From Acetobacter conturbans (GTDB lineage Bacteria; Pseudomonadota; Alphaproteobacteria; Acetobacterales; Acetobacteraceae): a stretch of DNA of 64,000 nt. Location: assembly GCF_011516755.1 (NCBI RefSeq), contig NZ_WOSY01000001.1, positions 248,001 to 312,000 of the forward strand, given 5' to 3'. The position numbers and the translations under genes were made by a program. The notes beneath the pieces are model-generated. The model was not told the DNA's origin. It saw only the letters and a program-made list of their open reading frames with translations, and did no database searches. Positions 9,049 to 17,857 of this stretch are shown in pieces; within the stretch, counting starts at the first letter, position 1; each line of letters starts with the position of its first letter.

Positions 9049-11193
9049 ATGATGCGGTTTGACCAGATCACACTGACCCGACGGTTTCTTCTTGCGGCGA
9101 GTGCGGCCCTGTCCCTTCTGGCAGGGAGTGCTGCGAAGGCCGACAGCGTGCCGGACAGTGACTGGCCTCAGCATGGCCGAACAGCCGCGGAACTGCGCTA
9201 CAGCCCTCTGACGCAGATCAACACGTCCAATGTCAAACGACTTGGCCTTGCCTGGTATCAGGATTTCGACACATTCCGTGGTCAGGAAGGGACTCCGCTT
9301 GTCATTGATGGCGTGATGTATCTCACAACCAACTGGAGCAAGGTGGAAGCGGTCAGGGCGGCCACAGGCGAAGTCCTGTGGCGTTATGATCCGCGTGTGC
9401 CGGGTGATGTGGCGGTGCGTGGGTGCTGTGATACCGTCAATCGTGGAGCGGCCTACTGGAAAGGCAAAGTCTTTGTCGGCACATTCGACGGTCGACTGAT
9501 TGCGCTGGATGCAAAGACCGGAAAGCTCGCCTGGAGCGTCAATACCATTCCGCAGGATGCAAACCTGGGAAATATCCGATCCTACACGATCGATGGAGCA
9601 CCGCGCATAGCGAAGGGTACGGTCATCATCGGCAATGGCGGGGCTGAATTCGGTGTGCGTGGTTTCGTTTCGGGCTTTGATGCAGAAACAGGTTCTCTCA
9701 AATGGCGCTTTTATACGGTGCCTGCACCGGGCAACCGTCCCGATGGTGCGGTATCCGATGAACCGCTGAGCAAACTTGCCTATCATACATGGAGCCCGAC
9801 CGGTGCATGGACCCATTCCGGCGGTGGCGGAACGGTATGGGATTCGATCGTCTATGATCCTGAAACCGATCTTGTATTCCTTGGCGTCGGAAATGGATCT
9901 CCCTGGAACTATCAGGTGCGCTCGAACGGAGTGGGTAACAACCTGTTTCTTGGCAGCATCGTAGCTATTCGACCTGAAACAGGCGAATATGTCTGGCATT
10001 TTCAGGAAACGCCGAACGATCAGTGGGATTTTACTGCCTCCCAGCCGATGATGCTTCTCGACCTCGTCATCAATGGCAAAAAGCGCCACCTCCTCGCTCA
10101 GGCACCCAAGAATGGTTTCTTCTATCTTCTTGATGCCCGCACGGGAGAATTTGTTTCCGCCATTCCCTACACCAATCTGAACTGGGCAAGTGGAGTCGAT
10201 CCAAAGACAGGTCGTCCGAAGATCGTGCCTGAAGCAATGTGGTCTCTCACTGGTCAGACATGGATGGGTATTCCGGGTTCTCTGGGTGGCCACAACTGGG
10301 CACCCATGGCCTATAGCCCGAAGACCGGATATGTCTATATTCCCGCTCAGGAATTACCAGAACCGTTCAAAGCCGAAAAGAATTTCAAGCTGCGCTCCAT
10401 GGGAGTCAATCTCGGCATCGATATGGCCGGACTTCCCGATGATCCGCACGTGGTGGAGGCGGTAGGCAGCAGCCTGAAGGGCTGGCTGGAAGCCTGGGAC
10501 CCTGCGACCGGAAAGGTTGCTTTTACCGTTCCGCATGAGACGCCTTGGAATGGTGGCGTTCTCGCTACCGCAGGCGATCTCGTATTTCAGGGCCTCGCGA
10601 CAGGGGCGTTCGAAGCATATGACGCGCGGACCGGTTCAAAACTCTACCATTTCGATGCTCACAGCGGCATCGTGGCGCCCCCCGTCTCATATGAGGTGAA
10701 TGGTCATCAATATGTGGCCGTGGAAGTCGGATGGGGGGGCGCTTTCCCCCTTATGGGCGGCGCACTGGCACGGCATCGGAATACGACGATCAATCATTCC
10801 CGCCTGCTTGTCTTCGCTCTTGATGGCCATGTCGATCTGCCCGTCGAGACACATAATACACAGATGCCATTCCGAGCCACGCAGCCATTCGATGCAGAGC
10901 GGGCCACTAAGGGTTATGATCTGTATCAGCACTATTGCCTTGCCTGTCATGGCGACAATGCTGTGGCTGGAGGTGTTCTGCCGGATCTCCGCTATTCGGG
11001 TGCGCTGGAAGACCCTACAGGTTTCTACAACATTGTCGGACGTGGTGCTCTGAGCAACTATGGAATGGTAAGTTTTTCTTCCAGTCTCAAGGAAACCGAA
11101 ATCGAGGATATCCGGAACTTTCTTATCAAACGCTCGCAGGGTCCTCACGCTGAGAGCGCACCAGATGCCGGCCAGAAGAAAGCTTCTCAATAG
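9049..11193 (+). CDS. PQQ-dependent alcohol dehydrogenase with C-terminal cytochrome c
   Basis: 714 aa quinohemoprotein alcohol dehydrogenase, type II layout. A cleavable signal peptide (RRFLLAASAALSLLAGSAAKA) targets the periplasm. The PQQ propeller carries the adjacent-cysteine pair Cys126-Cys127 (RGCCDTVNRG) and catalytic Asp327 in QWDFT. Thr two residues after that Asp, instead of a second Asp, points to Ca2+ rather than lanthanide. The C-terminal heme c domain has CLACH at 630-634 and a probable axial Met673. The start at 9049 is preferred because of GGGAAAC just upstream. It begins 17 bp after feaB, so the alcohol-to-aldehyde and aldehyde-to-acid steps are co-transcribed. Confidence 0.9.
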   Translation: MMRFDQITLTRRFLLAASAALSLLAGSAAKADSVPDSDWPQHGRTAAELRYSPLTQINTSNVKRLGLAWYQDFDTFRGQEGTPLVIDGVMYLTTNWSKVEAVRAATGEVLWRYDPRVPGDVAVRGCCDTVNRGAAYWKGKVFVGTFDGRLIALDAKTGKLAWSVNTIPQDANLGNIRSYTIDGAPRIAKGTVIIGNGGAEFGVRGFVSGFDAETGSLKWRFYTVPAPGNRPDGAVSDEPLSKLAYHTWSPTGAWTHSGGGGTVWDSIVYDPETDLVFLGVGNGSPWNYQVRSNGVGNNLFLGSIVAIRPETGEYVWHFQETPNDQWDFTASQPMMLLDLVINGKKRHLLAQAPKNGFFYLLDARTGEFVSAIPYTNLNWASGVDPKTGRPKIVPEAMWSLTGQTWMGIPGSLGGHNWAPMAYSPKTGYVYIPAQELPEPFKAEKNFKLRSMGVNLGIDMAGLPDDPHVVEAVGSSLKGWLEAWDPATGKVAFTVPHETPWNGGVLATAGDLVFQGLATGAFEAYDARTGSKLYHFDAHSGIVAPPVSYEVNGHQYVAVEVGWGGAFPLMGGALARHRNTTINHSRLLVFALDGHVDLPVETHNTQMPFRATQPFDAERATKGYDLYQHYCLACHGDNAVAGGVLPDLRYSGALEDPTGFYNIVGRGALSNYGMVSFSSSLKETEIEDIRNFLIKRSQGPHAESAPDAGQKKASQ

Positions 11194-11919
11194 GGCGTCA
11201 GTTCAGTCGTTCTGTTCTGCTTTCTGGCTTATGTTATCTGACACTATGCGATATCTGGTCTCGGATATGCGGAGAGACAGAAGGATACGACAGACGGTTT
11301 GATCGGCGGTCAGGAAAGTTGATAAAGGACTTCCCTGCCGCTCGTGAGGACCATGTCGGCAGATAACTGACTATTTGTAAAAACCGTTCTCCATTAGAGC
11401 CGAGTTTCCATCCCGCAGCTTGACCTTCTCGTCCAGCTGCGGCGACAGGAAGAACGTTCATAAACGGCTGCGCCGTGGCGTGAACGTGATATCGTCCTGC
11501 TTATCCCCTAAGAGGCTGTTTCAAAAGCTCTCTGGTGAGCGCGACCGCCCCAGAGGATGTGCGTGACTGGCGTGGGTTTTTGAGCACTGAAGCGAAGCGG
11601 CCATGCGGGTCGTGAGCATCGGAGCGTGGAAAAGGCGCGCCGAATTGCCCGCAGAGGGCTTTTGAAACAGCCTCTAAGAGAAAAACTACCGAATCAACTG
11701 AAAAAAACTTATCACTTTATAAAAAGACAAACGAAATCGGATGGCTTTCCTGAAGGCTGAGGTAGTTCAGAGGCCTCACAACGCGCTACGGCAAACAGCC
11801 ATTGGAAACCCATTTTACTGAACGACAGAAAACCTATGAAGATCATCCGCAAACAGCAACTTGCCTCCTTAAATTCCTGATAGACCAATGAGAAAGTCTG
11901 CTTTCTTTCCCACGCATTA
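11194..11919. other. Convergent intergenic region carrying MITE-like copy A
   Basis: Between the PQQ dehydrogenase and the LysR gene, whose 3' ends face each other, there are 726 bases with no supportable gene. The only recognisable object is the inverted-repeat element at 11512-11674. The stretch after it (about 11680-11900) is AT-richer and shows nothing identifiable. Confidence 0.6.
11512..11674. mobile_element. MITE-like inverted-repeat element, copy A
   Basis: 163 bp with near-perfect terminal inverted repeats of about 23 bp (GAGGCTGTTTCAAAAGC at the left end, its complement at the right). It is flanked on both sides by TAA (11509-11511 and 11675-11677), a 3-bp target repeat of the TNA type made by some IS5-family elements. 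There is no coding capacity. The interior matches copies B, C and D when reversed, including the core TTCAGTGCTCAAAAACCCA. This is the most intact of the four copies. Confidence 0.75.
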
Positions 11920-12837
11920 TCAGATCGTGCCCGGCAAAATCTGATTGGAAAGATTGTGGATACACATGTCCAGAAATGCCGAAACCCGCAACGGAAGACG
12001 CTGGCCGGTTATGGTGAAAAGCCCATAGATCAGCGGCGCACATTCATCTTCAAGTCCCAGGTAAGCCAGTGGTTTACCATCAAGGGCGTGCTGGTTTCGC
12101 GGCCTGGCATTCCCCAGTCCAAATCCTTCCCCTCGGGCGGCCAGACTACGGATCACGTCCATACTTGGATAATGCCCGGTGATGCGTGGTGTAATGCCCG
12201 CAGACGAAAAGAGTTGGAGGAAGTAATCACGCGAGAATGGCAGGTCAAGAAGAAGAAAAGGTTCGTCGGCAAGATCCTGCAACCTGATCTGACCCGTGGC
12301 AGCCAGAGGATGGTCGATCGAAGTGAAGACGTAGGGAGGGAGAGCCGACAGTGGCTGAAAACTGATCGCCGGGGGCATCGTCATGTTGTAGCCGATCATG
12401 ACCGAAACCTCGCCATCGCACAGTTTCTCCGTCAACTCTTCGTGATGGCCGGCGATGACACGCAGACGGGCCTCAGGATAGGCTGCGGAAAAGCTCTGGA
12501 TGAGATCGGGCGCCAGCAGGGGAAAGAGTGTGGTCATGCAGCCGACAGCAACCTCACCCTGCACACGACCCAGCATGCCATTGAGCGAACCGCCAAGTTC
12601 CTGCGCGTGGAAGAGGAGTGTGCGGGCTTCCTCCAGCACCATCCGGCCCTCCGGGGTGAGGGACAGCCCCTGCGCGTGATGGCGGATAAACAGAGAGACG
12701 CCGAATATGCTTTCCAGATGCGCGATCGCGGCCGAGATGGCCGGTTGTGAGATCGGGATCTGACGGGACGCCTGTACGATGGAACCCGTCTCGGCCGTGG
12801 CGACGAAATACTCGATCTGTCGCAGGGAGAACTTCAC
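11920..12837 (-). CDS. LysR-family transcriptional regulator
   Basis: 305 aa from a GTG at 12837 placed behind GAGGAG; the resulting start, VKFSLRQIEYFVATAETGSI, is where LysR proteins normally begin. The frame stays open 30 codons further upstream without an ATG. The winged helix-turn-helix is in the first 65 residues (ASRQIPISQPAISAAIAHLE), followed by the co-inducer domain. It lies downstream of the argE-like gene on the same strand and is the best candidate regulator of the 12.9-21.4 kb catabolic cluster. Control of the feaB/PQQ genes is also possible. Confidence 0.85.
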   Translation of the reverse strand: MKFSLRQIEYFVATAETGSIVQASRQIPISQPAISAAIAHLESIFGVSLFIRHHAQGLSLTPEGRMVLEEARTLLFHAQELGGSLNGMLGRVQGEVAVGCMTTLFPLLAPDLIQSFSAAYPEARLRVIAGHHEELTEKLCDGEVSVMIGYNMTMPPAISFQPLSALPPYVFTSIDHPLAATGQIRLQDLADEPFLLLDLPFSRDYFLQLFSSAGITPRITGHYPSMDVIRSLAARGEGFGLGNARPRNQHALDGKPLAYLGLEDECAPLIYGLFTITGQRLPLRVSAFLDMCIHNLSNQILPGTI

Positions 12838-12941
12838 TTTGGGCAACTCCTCGTGGATGGCGGAGCCTGTCCGCTTTCCTGAGGATAGTGCCGTATCAGG
12901 CTTCAAGGTGAAATGGCTCCCTTTCAAACCCCGATTTGCGC

Positions 12942-14096
12942 TCAGACCAGCGTGTCCACAATCCGCTCCACAAACTGCACGCCAGCCTCCAACTCTTCCG
13001 GCAGGATGAACTCGTCCGCCTTGTGGGCGCGGTCGATGGAGCCGGGTCCACAGACCACAACCGGCATGTCCAGATATTCACTGAACAGCCCCCCCTCTGT
13101 CCCGAATCCTATGCGTAAGGGCGTATTGTCACCCGTGAGCTGCATGATCGCGTGCAGGAAGGGAGCATCGTCAGGCGTATGCAGCCCAGGATAGGTATTG
13201 AGTGTCTCGATCTCAATGCGGGCATGGGGGCGTTCTGCGCCGAGATGGTCGGCTTCCTGCCGCAGCCGGTCGAGCCAGGGCCCCGCAACTACGCCCGGTA
13301 ACAGACGCATCTCGAACTGGACCTCGCACAGATCGGGCACGATGTTGAGCGCCACCCCACCCCGGATCAGCCCGATCTGCATGGTGCTGAAAGGCACCTC
13401 GTAGCTCTCGTCCTGCGCGCCGGTATTCTTCAGTTCTTCCTGAAGGCTTTCAATGACTTTCACCATGTCGGCTGCGAGCAGGATCGCATTGCAGCCACGG
13501 GAAGGATTGGCCGAATGAGCGGCAAGGCCATGGCAGGTGATTTGCGCAGCAAGTTTACCCTTGTGCCCCGAGACCACCCGCAGGCCTGTCGGCTCTCCAA
13601 TCACACAGCCTTTTGCCCGAAAGCCATTGGCGGCCAGATCGCGCAACAGCGTGTGCACGCCGACACATCCAATCTCCTCGTCATGGGAGATCGCCAGATG
13701 CAGAGGGGCCCGAAGGTTCGTCTGGCCAGCAGCATACCGCGCCGCCATCAACATGCAGGCGAGAAATCCCTTCATGTCACTGCTGCCGCGACCGTACAGC
13801 TTCCCGTCGCGCGGAGTCAGAACAAAGGGATCGGTCGTCCAGGGCTGTCCTTCCACCGGCACCACGTCGCTGTGGGCGGACAGCACAATGCCGTCCGGGC
13901 TGTCCGGGCCAATACTAGCAAAAAGATTGAAACGTCCGGCCTGCTCTCCCGGAACCCGACGGCATCGTGCACCGAGAGACAGCAGGAACATTTCGACCCA
14001 GTCGATAAGTTCGGCGTTCTCTGTGCGGCAGACCGTCGGGAACGCGACCAGCCGCGCGAGAATATCCCGGGCGGACAGGTCGTGCGCTTCGGTCAC
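12942..14096 (-). CDS. argE: M20-family deacylase, acetylornithine deacetylase (ArgE)-like
   Basis: 384 aa metallopeptidase of the M20 ArgE/DapE/CPG2 group. Metal ligands and catalytic residues are visible: His75 and Asp77 (SAHSDVVP), Asp107 (GRGSSDMKG), and Glu140-Glu141 (HDEEIGC). ArgE hydrolyses N-acetyl-ornithine, but this copy is embedded among catabolic oxidoreductases and starts inside the end of the GMC gene (ATGA overlap). It may instead remove an acyl group from a catabolic intermediate. The family is certain and the substrate is not. Confidence 0.8.
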   Translation of the reverse strand: MTEAHDLSARDILARLVAFPTVCRTENAELIDWVEMFLLSLGARCRRVPGEQAGRFNLFASIGPDSPDGIVLSAHSDVVPVEGQPWTTDPFVLTPRDGKLYGRGSSDMKGFLACMLMAARYAAGQTNLRAPLHLAISHDEEIGCVGVHTLLRDLAANGFRAKGCVIGEPTGLRVVSGHKGKLAAQITCHGLAAHSANPSRGCNAILLAADMVKVIESLQEELKNTGAQDESYEVPFSTMQIGLIRGGVALNIVPDLCEVQFEMRLLPGVVAGPWLDRLRQEADHLGAERPHARIEIETLNTYPGLHTPDDAPFLHAIMQLTGDNTPLRIGFGTEGGLFSEYLDMPVVVCGPGSIDRAHKADEFILPEELEAGVQFVERIVDTLV

Positions 14097-15709
14097 GCGA
14101 CCTCCGAGAGGATCATGTCGGAGGCCTTGTCCCCGATCATCATCGTCGGTGCGTTGGTATTGCCGCTGATGAGGGTGGGCATGATGGACGTATCGGCCAC
14201 ACGCAGCCCTTTCAGGCCACGCACTTTCAGTTCCGGCGTGACCACGCTGGCATCATCAGATCCCATGCGGCAGGTGCCTGAAGGATGGAACACAGTGCTG
14301 GCGGAGGCGCGGAGATAGTCCATCAGTTGAGCATCCGTCTGGAGATCCGCCGTGGGGGCCATTTCCTTGCCCCTTATGGCGTCGAACGCGGGGGCCCGCA
14401 GGATACGGCGCGCGAGTTTCACGCCCTCCAGAAGCACGAGCGCATCGCGGTCGTCCGAGAGGAAGTTGAAGTCGATCTCCGGGTTGCGGCTACCGTCGCG
14501 CATCAGGCGGATGCTGCCCCGACTGTGGGGACGCAGCACGCAGGTGTGCAGTGCGAAACCATGCCCCCATTCGAACAGACGCCCGCGATGGCTGCGGTAG
14601 CCCGGCACAAAGTGAAACTGAACGTCCGGCACGCCTTCGGCATACCGGGTGGAGGCGAAGCCACCGGCTTCCACGTAATTGGTGGTCAGCCAACCTTTGC
14701 CCCGAAGCAGGAATTGCAGGGGAGAAGGCAGGATGGAGCCGAGTGCGGAGCGCGAGAACCCAAGCGTCGTGGCCGAGTCCGAACGGACAGTCACCAGCCC
14801 GTCGATGTGATCCTGAAGATTGCGGCCGACTTCCGGCACGTCAGCCACTACCGGCACACCTGCTTCCAGCAGTTCGCCGCCATTGCCAATGCCCGACGCC
14901 ATGAGGAGATGGGGCGAACCGATGGCCCCTGCTGCAAGAATCGTCTCCCTGTGGGCGCGGAGGACATGGAACTGCCCGTTCCGCTCCACCGTGACGCCCT
15001 GCACCTGACTGCCATCGCTCACGAGCGAAACCACGCGGCAGCCTGTCAGGACATGCAGGTTCGGGCGCGAACGCACAGGCGCGACAAAGGCGCGGTAGGC
15101 GCTCAGGCGTTTGCCATCCTTCTGCGTCACGTCATAGACGCCCACGCCGTCCAGCCTGGCCCCGTTGAAGTCGCTGTTCTCCTTCAGCCCCACTTCCTCG
15201 GCAGCCTTGATGAACAGGCGCGACACCCCGAGAGGATCGCGCGGCTGATTCACCATCAGCTCGCCGCCCGTGCCGTGAAAATGCGGGTCCTGATGCAGGC
15301 GATTGTCTTCCTCGCGCATGAAGTATTTCAGCACGGAGTCATAGCCCCAGCCAGCGCATCCCATCGCTTCCCAGCCATCATAATCCGAGCGCGCGCCACG
15401 AATGTAGATCATGCTGTTCATGGACGAAGAGCCGCCCAGCATCCGGCCACGCGGCACGTGCAGGCACCGGTTATCGAGATGCGTCTGGGGCGTGGAGTAA
15501 TACTGGTAGGTGTATTTCCTGCTCTTGTAGAGCGAGATGGTGCCAGCGGGCACATGGATGCGCGGGGTGTTGTCGGGGCCACCGGCTTCCAGCAGTGCCA
15601 CACGCAGATTACTGCGTGCGCTCAGGCGGTTGGCGAGCACGCAGCCCGCCGCTCCCGCGCCCACGACAATGAAATCGAACTCGGTGGGAAAATCGTCCTG
15701 TTCGCTCAT
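14093..15709 (-). CDS. GMC-family FAD oxidoreductase (choline/alcohol dehydrogenase type)
   Basis: 538 aa glucose-methanol-choline oxidoreductase. The FAD dinucleotide motif VVGAGAAGCVLANRLS is near residues 15-30, GGSSSMNSMIYIRG follows near 95, and the C-terminal active-site region contains HPSGTCRMG. Such enzymes oxidise an alcohol to an aldehyde. It is linked to the permease by a 1-bp TGATG overlap and to the deacylase by ATGA, so uptake, alcohol oxidation and deacylation are encoded together. The aldehyde dehydrogenase at 17858-19339 could take the next step. Confidence 0.87.
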   Translation of the reverse strand: MSEQDDFPTEFDFIVVGAGAAGCVLANRLSARSNLRVALLEAGGPDNTPRIHVPAGTISLYKSRKYTYQYYSTPQTHLDNRCLHVPRGRMLGGSSSMNSMIYIRGARSDYDGWEAMGCAGWGYDSVLKYFMREEDNRLHQDPHFHGTGGELMVNQPRDPLGVSRLFIKAAEEVGLKENSDFNGARLDGVGVYDVTQKDGKRLSAYRAFVAPVRSRPNLHVLTGCRVVSLVSDGSQVQGVTVERNGQFHVLRAHRETILAAGAIGSPHLLMASGIGNGGELLEAGVPVVADVPEVGRNLQDHIDGLVTVRSDSATTLGFSRSALGSILPSPLQFLLRGKGWLTTNYVEAGGFASTRYAEGVPDVQFHFVPGYRSHRGRLFEWGHGFALHTCVLRPHSRGSIRLMRDGSRNPEIDFNFLSDDRDALVLLEGVKLARRILRAPAFDAIRGKEMAPTADLQTDAQLMDYLRASASTVFHPSGTCRMGSDDASVVTPELKVRGLKGLRVADTSIMPTLISGNTNAPTMMIGDKASDMILSEVA

Positions 15710-17103
15710 CAGCCGGCACTCTTCATGACAGGGGTTGTGTGACGTTCGTTACGCATCATCCAGACATAGAAGACGGTCACGAAGACCAGCCCCACGATCC
15801 ACGAAATGTCGGCACCCCCCAGCATGGTGGCCACCGGGCCGGTGTAGAGGCCGTTCGAGACGAAGGGAATCTGGACGAGAATGCCGAAGACATAGGCGAT
15901 CAGCGCGGGCCAGCAGTAGCGGCCATAGATGCCGCCATCGGCACGGAAAAAAGATGCGACGTCATATTCGCCGTGTCGGATCAGATAGAAATCCGCGAGG
16001 TTGATCGCGGTCCACGGCACCATCACATAAAGCAGCAGGAGGATGAAGTTCGTGTATTCCTCCATGAAGTTCGCTTCCGCGCCCAGCGCTATGATGAGCG
16101 AGAGGCTGGCCAGTACGATGGCCGTCCCCGCACGTCCCACGTGGGTCGCCTTCCATGACGGCACGATGGTCTGCACGACGGTGATGGCCGACAATGCGCC
16201 GCAATAAAGGTTCATCGCGTTGGTGGAGGCGATGCCCAGCGACAGAACGGGCACGATGAAGAACGCCAGCGGTCCGACCTGCGTTGTCAGTGTCGCCACC
16301 ACATCGCCGCCTCCGGCGATCACACCGAGGAGGGCACCGAGAATCATGGGAAACAAAGAGCCGAGAACGCAGCCCCAGTAACTCGCCATGAAGGCCGGAC
16401 GGCTGCCGGTGCCGGGCGGGAGATAGCGCGAGTAGTCCGACACATAAGGCGCGTAGGCGATCTGCCAGAGCGCCGCAGTGGACAGGCCGCCAAGAAATCC
16501 CGACATGGTGAACGTGCCGTGGGAAAGAGTCGCGGAAGACACGCCGTTGACCAGCAGGATCCATACAAAGCACAGGGCGAGAGCAAGGCCGGAGACGACG
16601 GTCATCAGTCGCGTATAGGCATGGATCAGGTCATGGCCGTAGATGGTGGCGATCAGGCTGACGAGACCGAGCAGCACGACGCACGCCTTCTCGGGCAGGA
16701 AGGTCGCCACCGTGTGCAGCGACTGACCGCCCAGCACGAGATTGGAAGCGAAGAACCCCACATACATCACCACCACGAGGCAGATGACCGCCATGGCCCC
16801 CATGGAGCCGAACTGGCCACGCGTCTGCACCATCTGCGGCACGCCGAGCTGTGGCCCCTGAGCTGCGTGCAGCGCCATGAACAGGCCGCCGATCATGTTG
16901 CCCAGCACGGCCGAGAGCATGGCAGGCCAGAACGGCAGGCCGAACACGGTCGTGGCAAGTGCGCCGGTGATGATGGTCAGCATCATGATGTTGGAGCCGA
17001 ACCACACGGTGAACAGATCGCGCGGGCGTCCGTGCCGCTGGTCGAGCGGGATCTGATAGATGGTGTGGGCCTCTGGCCCGCGTGCCGTGGCGGCATCGGT
17101 CAT
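15709..17103 (-). CDS. NCS1-family permease (cytosine/purine/allantoin type)
   Basis: 464 aa integral membrane protein with about 12 hydrophobic segments and NCS1 hallmarks (FTVWFGSNIMMLTIITGAL near the N terminus, GNMIGGLFMALHAAQGPQLG, a later YSRYLPPGTG). NCS1 carriers import nucleobases, hydantoins, allantoin or vitamins with H+ or Na+. As first gene of the permease-GMC-deacylase-LysR unit it probably imports the cluster's substrate, suggesting a small nitrogen-containing compound. A terminator separates it from ridA upstream, so it should have its own promoter in 17104-17190. Confidence 0.85.
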   Translation of the reverse strand: MTDAATARGPEAHTIYQIPLDQRHGRPRDLFTVWFGSNIMMLTIITGALATTVFGLPFWPAMLSAVLGNMIGGLFMALHAAQGPQLGVPQMVQTRGQFGSMGAMAVICLVVVMYVGFFASNLVLGGQSLHTVATFLPEKACVVLLGLVSLIATIYGHDLIHAYTRLMTVVSGLALALCFVWILLVNGVSSATLSHGTFTMSGFLGGLSTAALWQIAYAPYVSDYSRYLPPGTGSRPAFMASYWGCVLGSLFPMILGALLGVIAGGGDVVATLTTQVGPLAFFIVPVLSLGIASTNAMNLYCGALSAITVVQTIVPSWKATHVGRAGTAIVLASLSLIIALGAEANFMEEYTNFILLLLYVMVPWTAINLADFYLIRHGEYDVASFFRADGGIYGRYCWPALIAYVFGILVQIPFVSNGLYTGPVATMLGGADISWIVGLVFVTVFYVWMMRNERHTTPVMKSAG

Positions 17104-17170
17104 TGGGCGGTTCCTTCCTGTGGCGTCAGCCAGCGGGAGCGTATCTGTTGACAGGTAGTTCGTGTTGAAA

Positions 17171-17180
17171 TCGTAACATT
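17171..17180 (-). promoter_or_regulatory. Candidate operator half-site upstream of the NCS1 permease
   Basis: AATGTTACGA (read on the minus strand), about 70 bases before the permease ATG. The same ATGTTAC core occurs twice upstream of the DUF1028 gene, 21455-21485, at a similar distance from its start. Shared spacing in front of two units of one cluster suggests a common regulator, possibly the LysR protein. Confidence 0.35.
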
Positions 17181-17190
17181 ACAGGTCGCG

Positions 17191-17222
17191 AAAACCCCGC
17201 CTGTACCATCGACGGGCGGGGT
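17191..17222 (-). terminator. Rho-independent terminator after ridA-like gene
   Basis: On the minus strand ACCCCGCC pairs perfectly with GGCGGGGT (8 bp) around a 13-base loop and runs into TTTT. It lies 14 bases past the ridA-like stop codon and upstream of the permease, splitting the cluster into two transcription units. Confidence 0.7.
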
Positions 17223-17235
17223 CTGTGCGTTAGCG

Positions 17236-17643
17236 TTATTCGCGTTCAGCGATGACATCGACCTCGACCAGCCATTCCGGACGGGCGAGAGCCACGATCA
17301 CAAGCCCGGTGAAGACCGGGAACACACCCTTCATGCGGCGCCCCAGCACCCGGTAGATGACCTCACGGTGGCGGATGTCGGTGAGATAGACCGTGACCTT
17401 GCAGATATCGGTGAGTTTCCCCCCTGCCTCGGTCAGCAGCATCTCGATGTTGTCCATGACCTTCTCGGCCTGCGCCGCCGGATCGCCCACGCCCACGTTT
17501 TCACGCGTGTCGAGATCCTGTGGCACCTGACCGCGCAGATAGATCGTGTTGCGGGTGATGACGGCTTGGCAGAGATCGTTGTCGAGCTCCTGCTCCGGAT
17601 AGGTGTCCTTCGTGTTGAAGGGGCGAAGGCGGATGTGGGCCAT
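17236..17643 (-). CDS. RidA/YjgF-family protein lacking the catalytic arginine
   Basis: 135 aa YjgF/YER057c/UK114 protein (AAQAEKVMDNIEMLLTEAGG, TVYLTDIRHRE, C-terminal LVEVDVIAERE). RidA trimers hydrolyse reactive enamines and imines from PLP enzymes or amine oxidation. Aligning the C-terminal strand with E. coli RidA places a Thr (VFTGLVIVA) where the imine-deaminase Arg105 (ARSCVEVA) should be, so this belongs to a divergent Rid subgroup and may have another role. It is followed by a terminator and preceded by a 22-bp palindrome. Confidence 0.87.
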   Translation of the reverse strand: MAHIRLRPFNTKDTYPEQELDNDLCQAVITRNTIYLRGQVPQDLDTRENVGVGDPAAQAEKVMDNIEMLLTEAGGKLTDICKVTVYLTDIRHREVIYRVLGRRMKGVFPVFTGLVIVALARPEWLVEVDVIAERE

Positions 17644-17740
17644 GATCTGTGTCTCCCTGTGTAGGCTGTGATGCGGCCCGGTGACGTTTCACGCACCGGA
17701 GCGAGTGGTCCTGCGCGAACGGGGACGGGTCTGCCAGCTT

Positions 17741-17762
17741 TGGAAATGTTCGAACATTTCCA
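17741..17762. promoter_or_regulatory. 22-bp perfect palindrome upstream of ridA-like gene
   Basis: TGGAAATGTTC is followed immediately by its exact reverse complement. It lies about 100-120 bases before the ridA-like ATG and about 95 bases after the stop of the upstream aldehyde dehydrogenase gene. Gap-free symmetry of this length is typical of a dimeric repressor operator. The half-sites resemble the ATGTTCG/CGAACAT of GlpR, but without the 4-base spacer. Confidence 0.6.
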
Positions 17763-17857
17763 GCATTCTTCCCGAATGATCCTGTTGCGATTATGAAACG
17801 AGCAGAGCTTTCAGAAAAAGAAATTATTTCTGACGTTCTGCCTCTGAAAAGCTGATG

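Noticed and set aside
8680..10293. 537-codon open frame on the minus strand
   Set aside because: It runs opposite the feaB 3' end and the PQQ dehydrogenase, both with intact motifs. The translation is Cys/His/Arg-rich and matches no family.
14285..15742. 485-codon open frame on the plus strand
   Set aside because: Antisense shadow of the GMC oxidoreductase, caused by high GC at third codon positions.
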